Assembly (NCBI RefSeq): GCF_007786475.1
Contig: NZ_VNJJ01000014.1
Coordinates: 1-64,000, forward strand
Source: Cohnella terricola
GTDB lineage: Bacteria; Bacillota; Bacilli; Paenibacillales; Paenibacillaceae
DNA length: 64,000 bases
Direction: 5' to 3'
Each line of letters opens with the position of its first letter. The first letter of the stretch is position 1. Under the pieces are notes generated by a model, which was not told where the DNA came from, ran no database searches, and worked only from the letters and a program-made list of their open reading frames with translations. The position numbers and the translations under genes are program-made. This document shows, in pieces, positions 36,181-44,291 of the stretch.

Positions 36181-36224
36181 AAGAAAGCCCCAGACCTCCA
36201 CTTTTCGGAGTCCGGGGCTTTCTT
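36181..36224. terminator. Bidirectional terminator between dehydratase gene and ywhD
   Basis: Stem AAGAAAGCCCC / GGGGCTTTCTT with an inner CTCC/GGAG stem. A-rich and T-rich flanks allow termination from both sides. It lies six bases from the ywhD stop. Confidence 0.85.
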
Positions 36225-36229
36225 ACGTA

Positions 36230-36733
36230 TTACGCTAACAAGTCTTTAAGCGTCTGCGGCGAGTTGTTCCACCATTCCTCATTGTGCTCGACCAGAAGCT
36301 TGCGAAGCGCTTCCTTCTCCGCGGGGCCGATATTGTCCAGCATGTATTTGCGTTTAATCGCGGCGTCCAGCCGGTTGACGTGTTCCGGCAGCAGCTTCCA
36401 GCCTCTTCTCGCCTCGGTGTCGACCAGCATCTCGCAAGACGTCGCGCCTGCATAATACGATCCGTTCTCGCCGCGATCAACGGCGACCCAGACAACCCAA
36501 GCCGGACGGCCATTCGGCACGGTCGACTTGTCGGGGGAGAATCTGATCCCCTTCTCGATCTTACTCTTCGCGTGCATCGCGCCGACGTCGATATAAGCTT
36601 CGCCCGCATCGATGATCACGCAAGCGACTTGGCTCAAATCGATCGAACCCGCTCCGAATCCTCTATGTTCCTTGCCGCTGACGACGTTCAGCGACAGCTT
36701 CTTCTTCTCGACCGGTTTGTCCTGATTATCCAT
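36230..36733 (-). CDS. ywhD: YwhD family protein
   Basis: Protein of 167 residues matching YwhD of B. subtilis along most of its length: a short charged N-terminus, then LNVVSGKEHRGFGAGSIDLS, DAGEAYIDVGAMHAKS, VVWVAVDRGENGSYYAGATS and the C-terminal EHNEEWWNNSPQTLKDLL. No signal peptide or membrane segment is seen and the function is unknown. In B. subtilis it lies next to pbpG and speE; here it is about 12 kb away, so it has been separated by insertion of other genes. The ATG at 36733 with a GGAGGTTG-like Shine-Dalgarno is used; an upstream ATG at 36790 is less likely. Confidence 0.87.
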   Translation of the reverse strand: MDNQDKPVEKKKLSLNVVSGKEHRGFGAGSIDLSQVACVIIDAGEAYIDVGAMHAKSKIEKGIRFSPDKSTVPNGRPAWVVWVAVDRGENGSYYAGATSCEMLVDTEARRGWKLLPEHVNRLDAAIKRKYMLDNIGPAEKEALRKLLVEHNEEWWNNSPQTLKDLLA

Positions 36734-36967
36734 GTTCAACCTCCGTAAATTTCCGATAGATATGAAAAAACCGGGTGCCGGATCCCGCATAATCGAGATC
36801 TTCCCCGCTTCCTTGGTCGTGCATATTAACGCGAACGTTTGTTCTGTATTTTTTAGGTAATCCTGTACTCAACATCATAACAAAACGCAAAACATAAGTC
36901 TATTGTTTTTTGCGAAAATGCGCCACAATAGGTGAAGTCAATTACACGCGCAAGGAGGCCATCGCAA

Positions 36968-39061
36968 ATGGAATCGCAGCAAAATCCCGTTTACCTGGAA
37001 GAACTCGAAAGACTTCGGATGACGTTTCTGGAAATCGAAGAGCAACGGGCCGAGATCGGCCCCGTCTATTACGGAGACGATTATGTCGAGCAACTGCTCG
37101 AAGCCAGAAGAGAGGAAACACGCCAGCGGCTGAACCTGCTCCACAACGAACCGTACTTCGGGCGACTGGATTTCCGAGAACAGGGCAAACCCGAGGCGCT
37201 TCCTCTATATATCGGCAAGAGAGGCATGGACCGCAGGGATACGGGCGAGCCTTACGTCATTGATTGGAGGGCACCGGTCGCCAGCCTGTTCTACTCCTTC
37301 ACCGGCGGTGACGCCGCCGTTACCTACGAAGCTCCTGACGGCACCATTCAAGGCGATATCTATCGCAAAAGGAACATCTCTATCCGCGACAAGAAGCTGG
37401 GCCGCATCGTGGACAGCTATGAACGCGGAGGAGATAATATCGGCTTAAACGACGAATTCCTGCTCTACAAACTCGGCGATAAGAAAGACAACCGGCTTAG
37501 AGATATCGTGTCCACGATCCAAGCCGAGCAAGACCGCATCATTCGGGCTCCGAGATACAAGGCACTCGTGATCCAAGGTTTAGCCGGGTCGGGGAAGACG
37601 ACAGTCGCCTTGCATCGCCTGGCCTTCCTTCTCTATCAATATCAACAGCAAGTCCGCGCGGAACGGATGATTATTTTCGCGCCGAACACGATGTTCCTCG
37701 ATTATATCTCTGGCGTGCTACCCGAGCTCGGCGTCGGCAACGTCAAGCAGACGACGTTCGCAGAATGGGCGCTGGATCGCTTGGGCGGCAGTGTGCAGCT
37801 GGCCAAAGATTCGTCGGAAGGCGAGCTCTGGTTCTCCCTTCAAGAAAAGCGGCCCGAGATCGACGACGGGACGCCGGGGCGTTACAAAGGCTCGCTCTCC
37901 TTCAAGGCACTGCTCGACGAACGGATGCGGCGTTTCGAAGCGGATTTCCTAGAGGCGCGGCCATTCGAGGCCTGGGAAGGACGGACGCTGCCGGGAGCGA
38001 CGATCCGGGAATGGTTCGAGGTCGAATACCGGCATTATCCGCTCGCTCCTCGATTGGAACGGCTCAGCGCGAGAATCAACCGCTGGCTCGAGATGCAATT
38101 GAACGCGATCGGCGACCCGAAAATCCGCAAAGAAAAAAGCAAGACGGGCAAGCAACGGCTTCGCGCCTATACGAACAAACTTCCGAAAGCCGATGCATTC
38201 GGCTTCTATCAGAGCCTGTTCACCGAGGAAGATTCGGAAGGAATTCCGCAAAGCGTGATCAACAGCACGAAGAAATATTTGAAAAAGGGGACTGCTCGAC
38301 CCGAGGACCTGCCCGCTCTCGTTTGGATTCACTACATCTTTAACGGCACGGAGAAATTGTCGTTCGACCATGTCGTCGTGGACGAGGCCCAGGACGTCTC
38401 GCCGCTGCAGATCGCGTTGCTAAATGCGTTCATGAACGAGCCGTCTTTTACGATTCTCGGAGATTTGGCGCAAGGCATTCACGCGTATCGCGGAGTCATG
38501 CGCTGGGAAGAGCTGTCCGAAGTCTTCGCTGAGGAATACCGTTCCTATCACGCGTTGCAGCAAAGCTATCGCTCTACATTGGAAATTATCGAATTCGCCA
38601 ACCGGATACTGCCGCATACCGATACGGGACTGCCGCCCGCGGTTCCCGTGTTCCGCAGCGGCGATCCTGTCGAGCTTGAACGGCTCGAAGCCGGAACGGA
38701 GCGGATCGGCTTCCTGGAGCGCTTCATTCGCGACAACCGGGAACGCGGCATGCAGACGATCGCGATCATCGGCCGCACGGACGAAGTTTGTGCCAAGCTT
38801 GGCGATGAGCTGAAACAAGCCGGCATCGAGGCGAATCTCATCTCCGAAGGCCAAACCCAGTACCGCGGCGGCATTACCGTCGTTCCCGTCTATTTGGCCA
38901 AAGGCCTCGAGTTCGATGCCGTTCTCGTCGCCGATGCGGATGAACGCCACTACGCGCCGACCCCGCAAGACGCCAAGCTCCTGTACGTTGCCTGCACCCG
39001 CGCCTTGCACCGGCTTACGCTAATCTTCGAAGATAAGGCGAGCCCTCTGGTTGATGCATAA
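36968..39061 (+). CDS. helD: RNA polymerase recycling motor ATPase HelD
   Basis: UvrD/Rep-like ATPase of 697 residues. HelD releases stalled RNA polymerase from nucleic acid using ATP and works together with the delta subunit, which is also encoded here (rpoE). The N-terminus (about 1-70) is a charged coiled-coil arm (LEELERLRMTFLEIEEQRAE) that enters the polymerase secondary channel in class I HelD. Walker A is GLAGSGKTTVALHR near residue 204, Walker B is VVDEAQDVSPLQ near residue 469, and a UvrD-like motif near the end reads VLVADADERHYAP followed by LLYVACTRALHRLTL. The ATG at 36968 has AAGGAGG nine bases upstream. Confidence 0.92.
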   Translation: MESQQNPVYLEELERLRMTFLEIEEQRAEIGPVYYGDDYVEQLLEARREETRQRLNLLHNEPYFGRLDFREQGKPEALPLYIGKRGMDRRDTGEPYVIDWRAPVASLFYSFTGGDAAVTYEAPDGTIQGDIYRKRNISIRDKKLGRIVDSYERGGDNIGLNDEFLLYKLGDKKDNRLRDIVSTIQAEQDRIIRAPRYKALVIQGLAGSGKTTVALHRLAFLLYQYQQQVRAERMIIFAPNTMFLDYISGVLPELGVGNVKQTTFAEWALDRLGGSVQLAKDSSEGELWFSLQEKRPEIDDGTPGRYKGSLSFKALLDERMRRFEADFLEARPFEAWEGRTLPGATIREWFEVEYRHYPLAPRLERLSARINRWLEMQLNAIGDPKIRKEKSKTGKQRLRAYTNKLPKADAFGFYQSLFTEEDSEGIPQSVINSTKKYLKKGTARPEDLPALVWIHYIFNGTEKLSFDHVVVDEAQDVSPLQIALLNAFMNEPSFTILGDLAQGIHAYRGVMRWEELSEVFAEEYRSYHALQQSYRSTLEIIEFANRILPHTDTGLPPAVPVFRSGDPVELERLEAGTERIGFLERFIRDNRERGMQTIAIIGRTDEVCAKLGDELKQAGIEANLISEGQTQYRGGITVVPVYLAKGLEFDAVLVADADERHYAPTPQDAKLLYVACTRALHRLTLIFEDKASPLVDA

Positions 39062-39066
39062 CGAGA

Positions 39067-39107
39067 AAAAGCGATGCGCCTCCTAAGATCAGGAAGCCAT
39101 CGCTTTT
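39067..39107. terminator. Terminator between helD and the RCC1 gene
   Basis: Stem AAAAGCGATG / CATCGCTTTT with an inner TCCT/AGGA stem. It lies between the convergent stops of helD and the RCC1 gene and could serve both. Confidence 0.8.
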
Positions 39108-39119
39108 CCATGAACCGGT

Positions 39120-40253
39120 TTACTTAGGCAATCGAACGGGGGTCGGAGCAGAATTATCTTTAAAGCTTGCATCCCCGAGCTGCCCGGCCGCATTGCCTCC
39201 CCAAGCCCATAGCTTGCCGTCTTCGGTGACGGCCACTGCATGGTTGTAGCCCAGTGCCACCGATGTTACTTTCTCTAGCCCCTTAACGCGCCTTAACTCA
39301 GGACCGCGCTTCAGATCATAGCTAACGTCAGCTACGTCGTAACCCATCACCCATAAAGAGCCATCTTTTTTTATGATCAAAGTTCTCAGATAACCTGTCG
39401 TAATCGACGAAACATCCTTAAGACTCTTGATTTGAACTGGAGATTCTTCAAAATCTGTCGCTATCGGAAGGCCCAACGCCCCGCCAGGGTTTTTCCCCCA
39501 CCCCCAGACCGTTCCATCCTTCTTGATCGCAAAATAATTGGTTCCATGACCCGAAGAAAGGGCCGCAACCCCCTTCAATTCCTTGATCTGCGTTGCCGTA
39601 TAATCGGTGTTGGCGTTCGTTTCTTTATAAGCTTCCCATTCCCAAACGGTTCCGTCCTTCTTCAGTATGGCAAGGAGTCCGCTGCCGTTAGCGGAAATAT
39701 CTTTAGCATCGGTAATGTTCTTAAGCTTGTGGACTCCCGTGAAGTACCTATCGGGATGCCACACCCATACGGAACCGTCTTTGTCGATAGCAGAAGATAT
39801 ACTGCTCGCCGATATTTTGACGATTGGAGGTAAGCCTTTAATCTGTTCGGGTACGGGGAACCCGGTCTTCCCATCATTATTTTCGGTAGAAGCCTGTTCA
39901 TAAACGGGTCCCCACTCCCATACCGTTCCGTCTTTCTTTAAGATGAGTTCTCTATATTGGTAAGATTGGATTTCGACCGCGTTCTTCAGATCCTGCATAA
40001 GCTCCGGGCGATTATCGCGGAAAGTATGCTTGCCGAGAATCACGTCCGCTACTCCTCCCCAATACCAGACTTCACCATCGGAAGTATAGGCTGTGCTATG
40101 ATAGTTGGAAGCCGTGACGATCAGCGGATTTGTTTTTACTTCCGGCTTGGGTGCCGCCATCGCTTCAGTGACCAATACCAAAGATAATGCTGCCGCAAGA
40201 AGAACCACTTTACGAAGGCTCTTCAGCGGTCCCTTTCGAATATCATTCGTCAT
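39120..40253 (-). CDS. Secreted RCC1-repeat protein (seven-bladed propeller)
   Basis: Protein of 377 residues with a signal peptide (hydrophobic VVLLAAALSLVLVTEAMAA, cleavage after AMA-A likely near residue 34). Seven RCC1-type motifs of the form DG-x-V/L-W are seen: SDGEVWYWG, KDGTVWEWG, KDGSVWVWH, KDGTVWEWE, KDGTVWGWG, KDGSLWVMG and EDGKLWAWG. Spacing of roughly 45-50 residues fits a complete seven-bladed beta propeller. In bacteria such proteins are usually secreted or surface-exposed and of unknown binding partner. The ATG at 40253 follows GGAGG by eight bases. No neighbour suggests a function. The lower GC content compared with nearby genes is noticeable. Confidence 0.85.
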   Translation of the reverse strand: MTNDIRKGPLKSLRKVVLLAAALSLVLVTEAMAAPKPEVKTNPLIVTASNYHSTAYTSDGEVWYWGGVADVILGKHTFRDNRPELMQDLKNAVEIQSYQYRELILKKDGTVWEWGPVYEQASTENNDGKTGFPVPEQIKGLPPIVKISASSISSAIDKDGSVWVWHPDRYFTGVHKLKNITDAKDISANGSGLLAILKKDGTVWEWEAYKETNANTDYTATQIKELKGVAALSSGHGTNYFAIKKDGTVWGWGKNPGGALGLPIATDFEESPVQIKSLKDVSSITTGYLRTLIIKKDGSLWVMGYDVADVSYDLKRGPELRRVKGLEKVTSVALGYNHAVAVTEDGKLWAWGGNAAGQLGDASFKDNSAPTPVRLPK

Positions 40254-40478
40254 AATACATTCCTCCATTTCTTTTATGGAATTCCACTTATGTAATTGGT
40301 TTCCAGTATTATAGACGGAATTGATTTCAAAAAGTTTCACTATTGCCTCGCACTCTTGCCATTCTTGATTAAAAAGAACTCCTTCCCCTTCATCCCCTGC
40401 CCGCAATTCACTAGATATAATCCGCGGACAACCCACATATATATCTCGTAGATGCTTGTCAACGGGAGGGTTATCCGT

Positions 40479-42473
40479 ATGCCTAAGCGCCGTTCGCTGC
40501 GAATGCTGCTATTCGTCGCCGCCGCTGCTGTACTTGTCATGTCTGTCCGGTTCGGATTTGCCGACGCTTGGGTGGACCATTATGCTTTTCCGGCTTCCTC
40601 GCTATACGAGCTCCCAGCCGCCGCTGCCCCTTCCGCCATTGAGGCGAAGTCGGAACCTGGGCCAGACGTTCCCCAGACCCTTCAAGCCGCCATTCTCAGC
40701 AACCGGATCACGGAATACCACATTTCCGTCGTACTCGACGAACGGAACGGAGCCTTGAGCGGGGAACAAACCGTGACATGGAAAAACCCCGGGCGCAAAG
40801 CCGTCTCGGATTTTTATCTCCATCTCTATCCGAACGCGTTCGCACCCGGAAGCACGTTCTTGAAAGAGTCCGGCGGCCAACTTAGAGGCGACAAAAAGAA
40901 AGAGGGCAGCGACGGCAGCGTGGAGCTCACCTCCCTGACGACGATGCAAGGGGAAACTTTAATGCCCCGTATCCGCTATGTGCAGCCGGATGACGGCAAC
41001 AAGAACGATCGGACGCTCGTTGCCTTCCGTCTGCCCGAACCGATCCAGCCCGGAAAATCCGTTACTCTCCAAATGAAATTCAAGGTGAAGCTTCCCGACG
41101 TTTTTGCCCGCATGGGTAAAGCGGGGGATTTCGTAATGGCGGGGCAGTGGTTTCCGAAAGTCGCCGTATACGAGACGGCTGGTATGCGGGGACGAGCCGC
41201 CGAAGGCTGGAATTTGCATCAATATCACGGCAATTCCGAGTTCTATGCGGACTTCGGCATTTACAGCGTACGCATCGATGTGCCCGAATCTTATAAAGTC
41301 GCGGCCACCGGATTCCTGACGAAATCGCCAAGCGTCTCAAGCGGCCGGAAAAGCTTCCTGTTCTATGCCGAGGATGTTCACGACTTCGCCTGGTCCGCTT
41401 CCCCGAACTTCGAGTACGTGGAAGAATCGTTCTCCTCTCCGGGCATCCCTGGAGTTCGGATCAAGCTGTACATCGATCCTCTTCACAAAGATTTGAAGGA
41501 TCGATACATGCATGCGGCCAAATCCGCGCTTGCCAAGCTCGGGCAGTGGTACGGCGAGTATCCCTATTCCACCTTGTCGGTCATCGTTCCTCCGGCAAGC
41601 GGCAACGGCGCGGGCGGCATGGAGTATCCGACGCTCGTGACCGCCGCTTCGGCGCAGAACGACAATCCGGGATACGAGCTGGAGCGTACGTTGGTGCATG
41701 AAGTCGCCCATCAATATTGGTACGGTTTGGTCGCGTCCAATGAATTCGAAGAAGCCTGGCTCGACGAAGGCTTCACTTCCTACACGGAAGATAAGCTGAT
41801 GGCCAGTATTTACGGCGTGCTGTCGAATCTGCCGGTCGAAGCCAGCTATCTGACCCGACCGGAACCGCTGAATCTTTATTCCTGGAAATACAGCTCATCC
41901 GAAGGCTACGCCGAGAACGTCTACCTGCGCGGCAAACTCGTCCTGACTTCCCTGGAGCGCCAAGTCGGCGACAAAACGATGAGCAAGATTATGCGCACTT
42001 ATTTTCAAAAATATAAATTCAAGCACCCCTCCTTCTCCGATTTCCAGAAGGTCGTCGAGAGCGTAACAAAGGAAAACTGGGACGACTTTTTCCTTGCCTA
42101 CGTTCGAAAGGGCGAAGCGGCCGATTACTCCGTGCAGAGCATTCAGACGCGCAAAACGGATTCCGGGTATGAGAACAGCGTCCTGATTCGACGTGACGGA
42201 GGCAGTCCCGAGCCCGTATCGATCTGGCTGCAATTCCAGGACGGACAATCCCTTCGCAAGAAGTGGGACGGCGCGCAATCCCAGATGCTCATCAAGCTGG
42301 AATCCCCGTCGCCTCTCCTCTACGCGGCCATCGATCCGAGCAACAACGTCGTTCTCGACAATCGTAAATATAATAACTATCTCAAGGCGGAAGTGCCCGC
42401 GAAACAGCGAACTCGCTTTGCAACCAGCATCGCGCAAATGATCGAAGGCTTGTTCGGATCAATGGCATGGTGA
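40479..42473 (+). CDS. Membrane-anchored M1-family zinc metallopeptidase
   Basis: Peptidase of 664 residues. An N-terminal hydrophobic segment (LLFVAAAAVLVMSVRFGFA) acts as a signal anchor. The catalytic domain has the gluzincin motif HEVAHQYWYG with the second zinc ligand 18 residues on in AWLDEGFTSYTED, and the aminopeptidase exopeptidase loop GGMEY (GAMEN equivalent) just before. A beta-sandwich N-terminal domain of about 250 residues precedes it. It probably works outside the membrane on peptides. The ATG at 40479 follows GGGAGGG by eight bases. The next gene, a membrane protein, starts 12 bases after the stop and is likely in the same operon. Confidence 0.9.
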   Translation: MPKRRSLRMLLFVAAAAVLVMSVRFGFADAWVDHYAFPASSLYELPAAAAPSAIEAKSEPGPDVPQTLQAAILSNRITEYHISVVLDERNGALSGEQTVTWKNPGRKAVSDFYLHLYPNAFAPGSTFLKESGGQLRGDKKKEGSDGSVELTSLTTMQGETLMPRIRYVQPDDGNKNDRTLVAFRLPEPIQPGKSVTLQMKFKVKLPDVFARMGKAGDFVMAGQWFPKVAVYETAGMRGRAAEGWNLHQYHGNSEFYADFGIYSVRIDVPESYKVAATGFLTKSPSVSSGRKSFLFYAEDVHDFAWSASPNFEYVEESFSSPGIPGVRIKLYIDPLHKDLKDRYMHAAKSALAKLGQWYGEYPYSTLSVIVPPASGNGAGGMEYPTLVTAASAQNDNPGYELERTLVHEVAHQYWYGLVASNEFEEAWLDEGFTSYTEDKLMASIYGVLSNLPVEASYLTRPEPLNLYSWKYSSSEGYAENVYLRGKLVLTSLERQVGDKTMSKIMRTYFQKYKFKHPSFSDFQKVVESVTKENWDDFFLAYVRKGEAADYSVQSIQTRKTDSGYENSVLIRRDGGSPEPVSIWLQFQDGQSLRKKWDGAQSQMLIKLESPSPLLYAAIDPSNNVVLDNRKYNNYLKAEVPAKQRTRFATSIAQMIEGLFGSMAW

Positions 42474-42485
42474 GGTGACGAGGAA

Positions 42486-43301
42486 ATGCGCCAACGATTA
42501 AAAATGGGATGGGACATGACCGTCCGGCATAAGTATGTATTGGTTCTCCTGTTCTTGTACCGCCTGTTGTGGGGATTTTTCCTATATCGGTTCGTCGATT
42601 CGGTCGTTACGCCCGTATTGGCGCGTTATCCGGGGGATCATCCCAACTCGGACGCGGCCCATCTGTTCCTTATCGAAGCCCAGTTCCGCTTGCTGAAAAC
42701 AGATATGCTCGACGAGGTTCTCTTGGTATTGTGCGGTTTCCTTCTGATGAGAATGGTGCTGACTCCCTTGCTGAATGCCGGAATATTTTACTCCTTCCAT
42801 CACGCATCGGAAGAAGACGGTACCCGGGTATTGTCCGGAATGCGAAGGGCTTGGAAACCGGTCGCTTTGCTCTATTGGCTGGAGAACGGACTGATCCTAC
42901 TTCCCGCCGCATGGCTGCTGCCGTTGGCCAAAGACCGCTTTTTCTCCGAACCCTCCCTGACGAACTGGATACAAGGGTTGCTGCCCTATGCGGCAATGTG
43001 GCTGCTGTATGGGTTGGTCGTTCACCTGGTCTGCCAGTTCATGCAATTCGGAGCGGCGTCGCAGGAGGGAATCGTGAAAAGTCTTCTCTTGGCGCTTCGC
43101 CGAGCGCTCCCGTTGTTAGGAGTCACCTTCGCGCTGCTCGGCATCGGATTAGCCCTGTCCGCCGCAGCTTGGGCCGTCTCCCTGCTCTGGTCGGGTTTCC
43201 TCGCCGTCGCATTGCACCAGGCTTTCCACTTCGTTCGCTCACTGCTGAAGCTGTGGACTTCCGCTACTCAGTATCAAGTTTGGCGTGAAACGGAGTCTTA
43301 A
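42486..43301 (+). CDS. Polytopic membrane protein of unknown function
   Basis: Protein of 271 residues with about six hydrophobic stretches (VLVLLFLYRLLWGFFLYRFV, EVLLVLCGFLLMRMVLTPLL, WLENGLILLPAAWLLPLA, LLPYAAMWLLYGLVVHLVCQ, LLGVTFALLGIGLALSAAAW, then AVSLLWSGFLAVAL). Charged loops are short. I do not recognise the family. It directly follows the M1 peptidase gene with GAGGTGA before its ATG, so the two are probably cotranscribed and may act together, for example if this protein anchors or positions the peptidase. A terminator follows at 43346. Confidence 0.7.
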   Translation: MRQRLKMGWDMTVRHKYVLVLLFLYRLLWGFFLYRFVDSVVTPVLARYPGDHPNSDAAHLFLIEAQFRLLKTDMLDEVLLVLCGFLLMRMVLTPLLNAGIFYSFHHASEEDGTRVLSGMRRAWKPVALLYWLENGLILLPAAWLLPLAKDRFFSEPSLTNWIQGLLPYAAMWLLYGLVVHLVCQFMQFGAASQEGIVKSLLLALRRALPLLGVTFALLGIGLALSAAAWAVSLLWSGFLAVALHQAFHFVRSLLKLWTSATQYQVWRETES

Positions 43302-43345
43302 GCTAAATCCGTCCCAACAACCGACAATATCTGACACGGGACATT

Positions 43346-43382
43346 CCCCGGCCGCGCCTGATTTCGGGTCGCAGCCGGGGTT
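43346..43382 (+). terminator. Terminator after the membrane protein gene
   Basis: Stem CCCCGGC / GCCGGGG with a loop of about 20 bases that can form an inner CCTGATTTCGGG structure, followed by TTTGGCG. Moderate U-tract. Confidence 0.6.
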
Positions 43383-43524
43383 TGGCGTTATTATCGGGCG
43401 GGACACATTTGCGCGAAAGGGGGGCTTTAATTCCTACCTCTTCTCTCAAGATTAGTGAATTCTAATCTAGAAGATGCAGGAAATTTGTCAGAATAACAGA
43501 ATATATAAAACTAAAGTAATCTAA

Positions 43525-43655
43525 AATTGCCGAGTTCCCGTGAATCGGGAAACGGGGGAACCATCTTTCGGGTGAGTTGGCTTTGCAACAAAGGAGCCAT
43601 AGGGGATACCTTCTACCGAACCCTCAAGCTAACCTCGTAGGCAGTGGAAGGAGTC
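43525..43655 (+). ncRNA. c-di-AMP riboswitch (ydaO/yuaA type)
   Basis: The leader carries the conserved ydaO/yuaA blocks in order: TTGCCGAG, CGGGGGAACC, GGGTGAGTTGGC, GGGGATACCTTCTACCGAAC, and CTAACCTCGTAGGC with GGAAGGAG. In known members c-di-AMP binding turns expression off, and targets are often cell-wall hydrolases and potassium transporters. The 3' end of the element lies only a few bases before the TTG start of the NlpC/P60 gene, and the final GGAAGGAG doubles as its Shine-Dalgarno region, so control may include translation. It fills most of the gap 43302-43662. Confidence 0.92.
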
Positions 43656-43662
43656 ACAGGTT

Positions 43663-44166
43663 TTGCGCAAAGTTTCAGTCTTCATGTTCTCTCTTGCATT
43701 ATTCTTGGCTTTCCAGGTCGGCAGCGCCTTTGCGGACTCCAAGCTCGATAAGACGATCGCTCCGCTCATCGGAATCGATTACAAGTACGGCGGAACGACA
43801 ACGAAGGGATTCGATTGCTCCGGATTTACCGGATACGTGTTCAATGAACTCGGCATCGATCTCCCCCGTTCTTCGAGAGACCTGTTCAGTTGGGAAAAAA
43901 GCAAGAAAATCGCCGAAGATGATCTACGTGCAGGCGATCTCGTATTCTTCAATACGAGCGGCAGCGGCGTATCTCACGTCGGGATCTATGTGGGCAACAA
44001 CAAGTTCGCCCATGCCGCTTCTAAAGGCGTAACGATCACTTCCCTTGACGAGAACTACTACTCGAAGCGTTATCTTGGAGCTCGCCGCATTCTCGGCGAC
44101 GAGACTTACAAGAAAATTGCCAAGGAAATCGAAGTCGAAGAAGCCGCAGTAGCCGTTCAGGAGTAA
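43663..44166 (+). CDS. Secreted NlpC/P60 endopeptidase
   Basis: Cell-wall hydrolase of 167 residues. A signal peptide (VFMFSLALFLAFQVGSAFA, cleavage after AFA near residue 24) is followed directly by an NlpC/P60 domain with the catalytic Cys in GFDCSGFTGYVF, first His in GVSHVGIYVG and third polar residue at KFAHAASKG. It should cut between D-Glu and diaminopimelate in stem peptides outside the cell. There is no SH3 or LysM targeting domain, so it is a minimal enzyme. The start is a TTG after AAGGAG. It is under the c-di-AMP riboswitch, linking wall opening to c-di-AMP as in other Firmicutes. Confidence 0.92.
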   Translation: MRKVSVFMFSLALFLAFQVGSAFADSKLDKTIAPLIGIDYKYGGTTTKGFDCSGFTGYVFNELGIDLPRSSRDLFSWEKSKKIAEDDLRAGDLVFFNTSGSGVSHVGIYVGNNKFAHAASKGVTITSLDENYYSKRYLGARRILGDETYKKIAKEIEVEEAAVAVQE

Positions 44167-44182
44167 TACGCGCAAGAACCGT

Positions 44183-44205
44183 GAAGGCCCGCCATGCGGG
44201 CCTTC
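44183..44205 (+). terminator. Terminator after the NlpC/P60 gene
   Basis: Stem GAAGGCCCGC / GCGGGCCTTC with a four-base loop, then TTTGTTTTTTT. Strong intrinsic terminator. Confidence 0.95.
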
Positions 44206-44291
44206 TTTGTTTTTTTGGGAGATTAGCAGGCTTTCCCCTATTTTATGTCGAATATTGTTTTTACGAATACTAGAATGGGAGAGAGTAAGCA

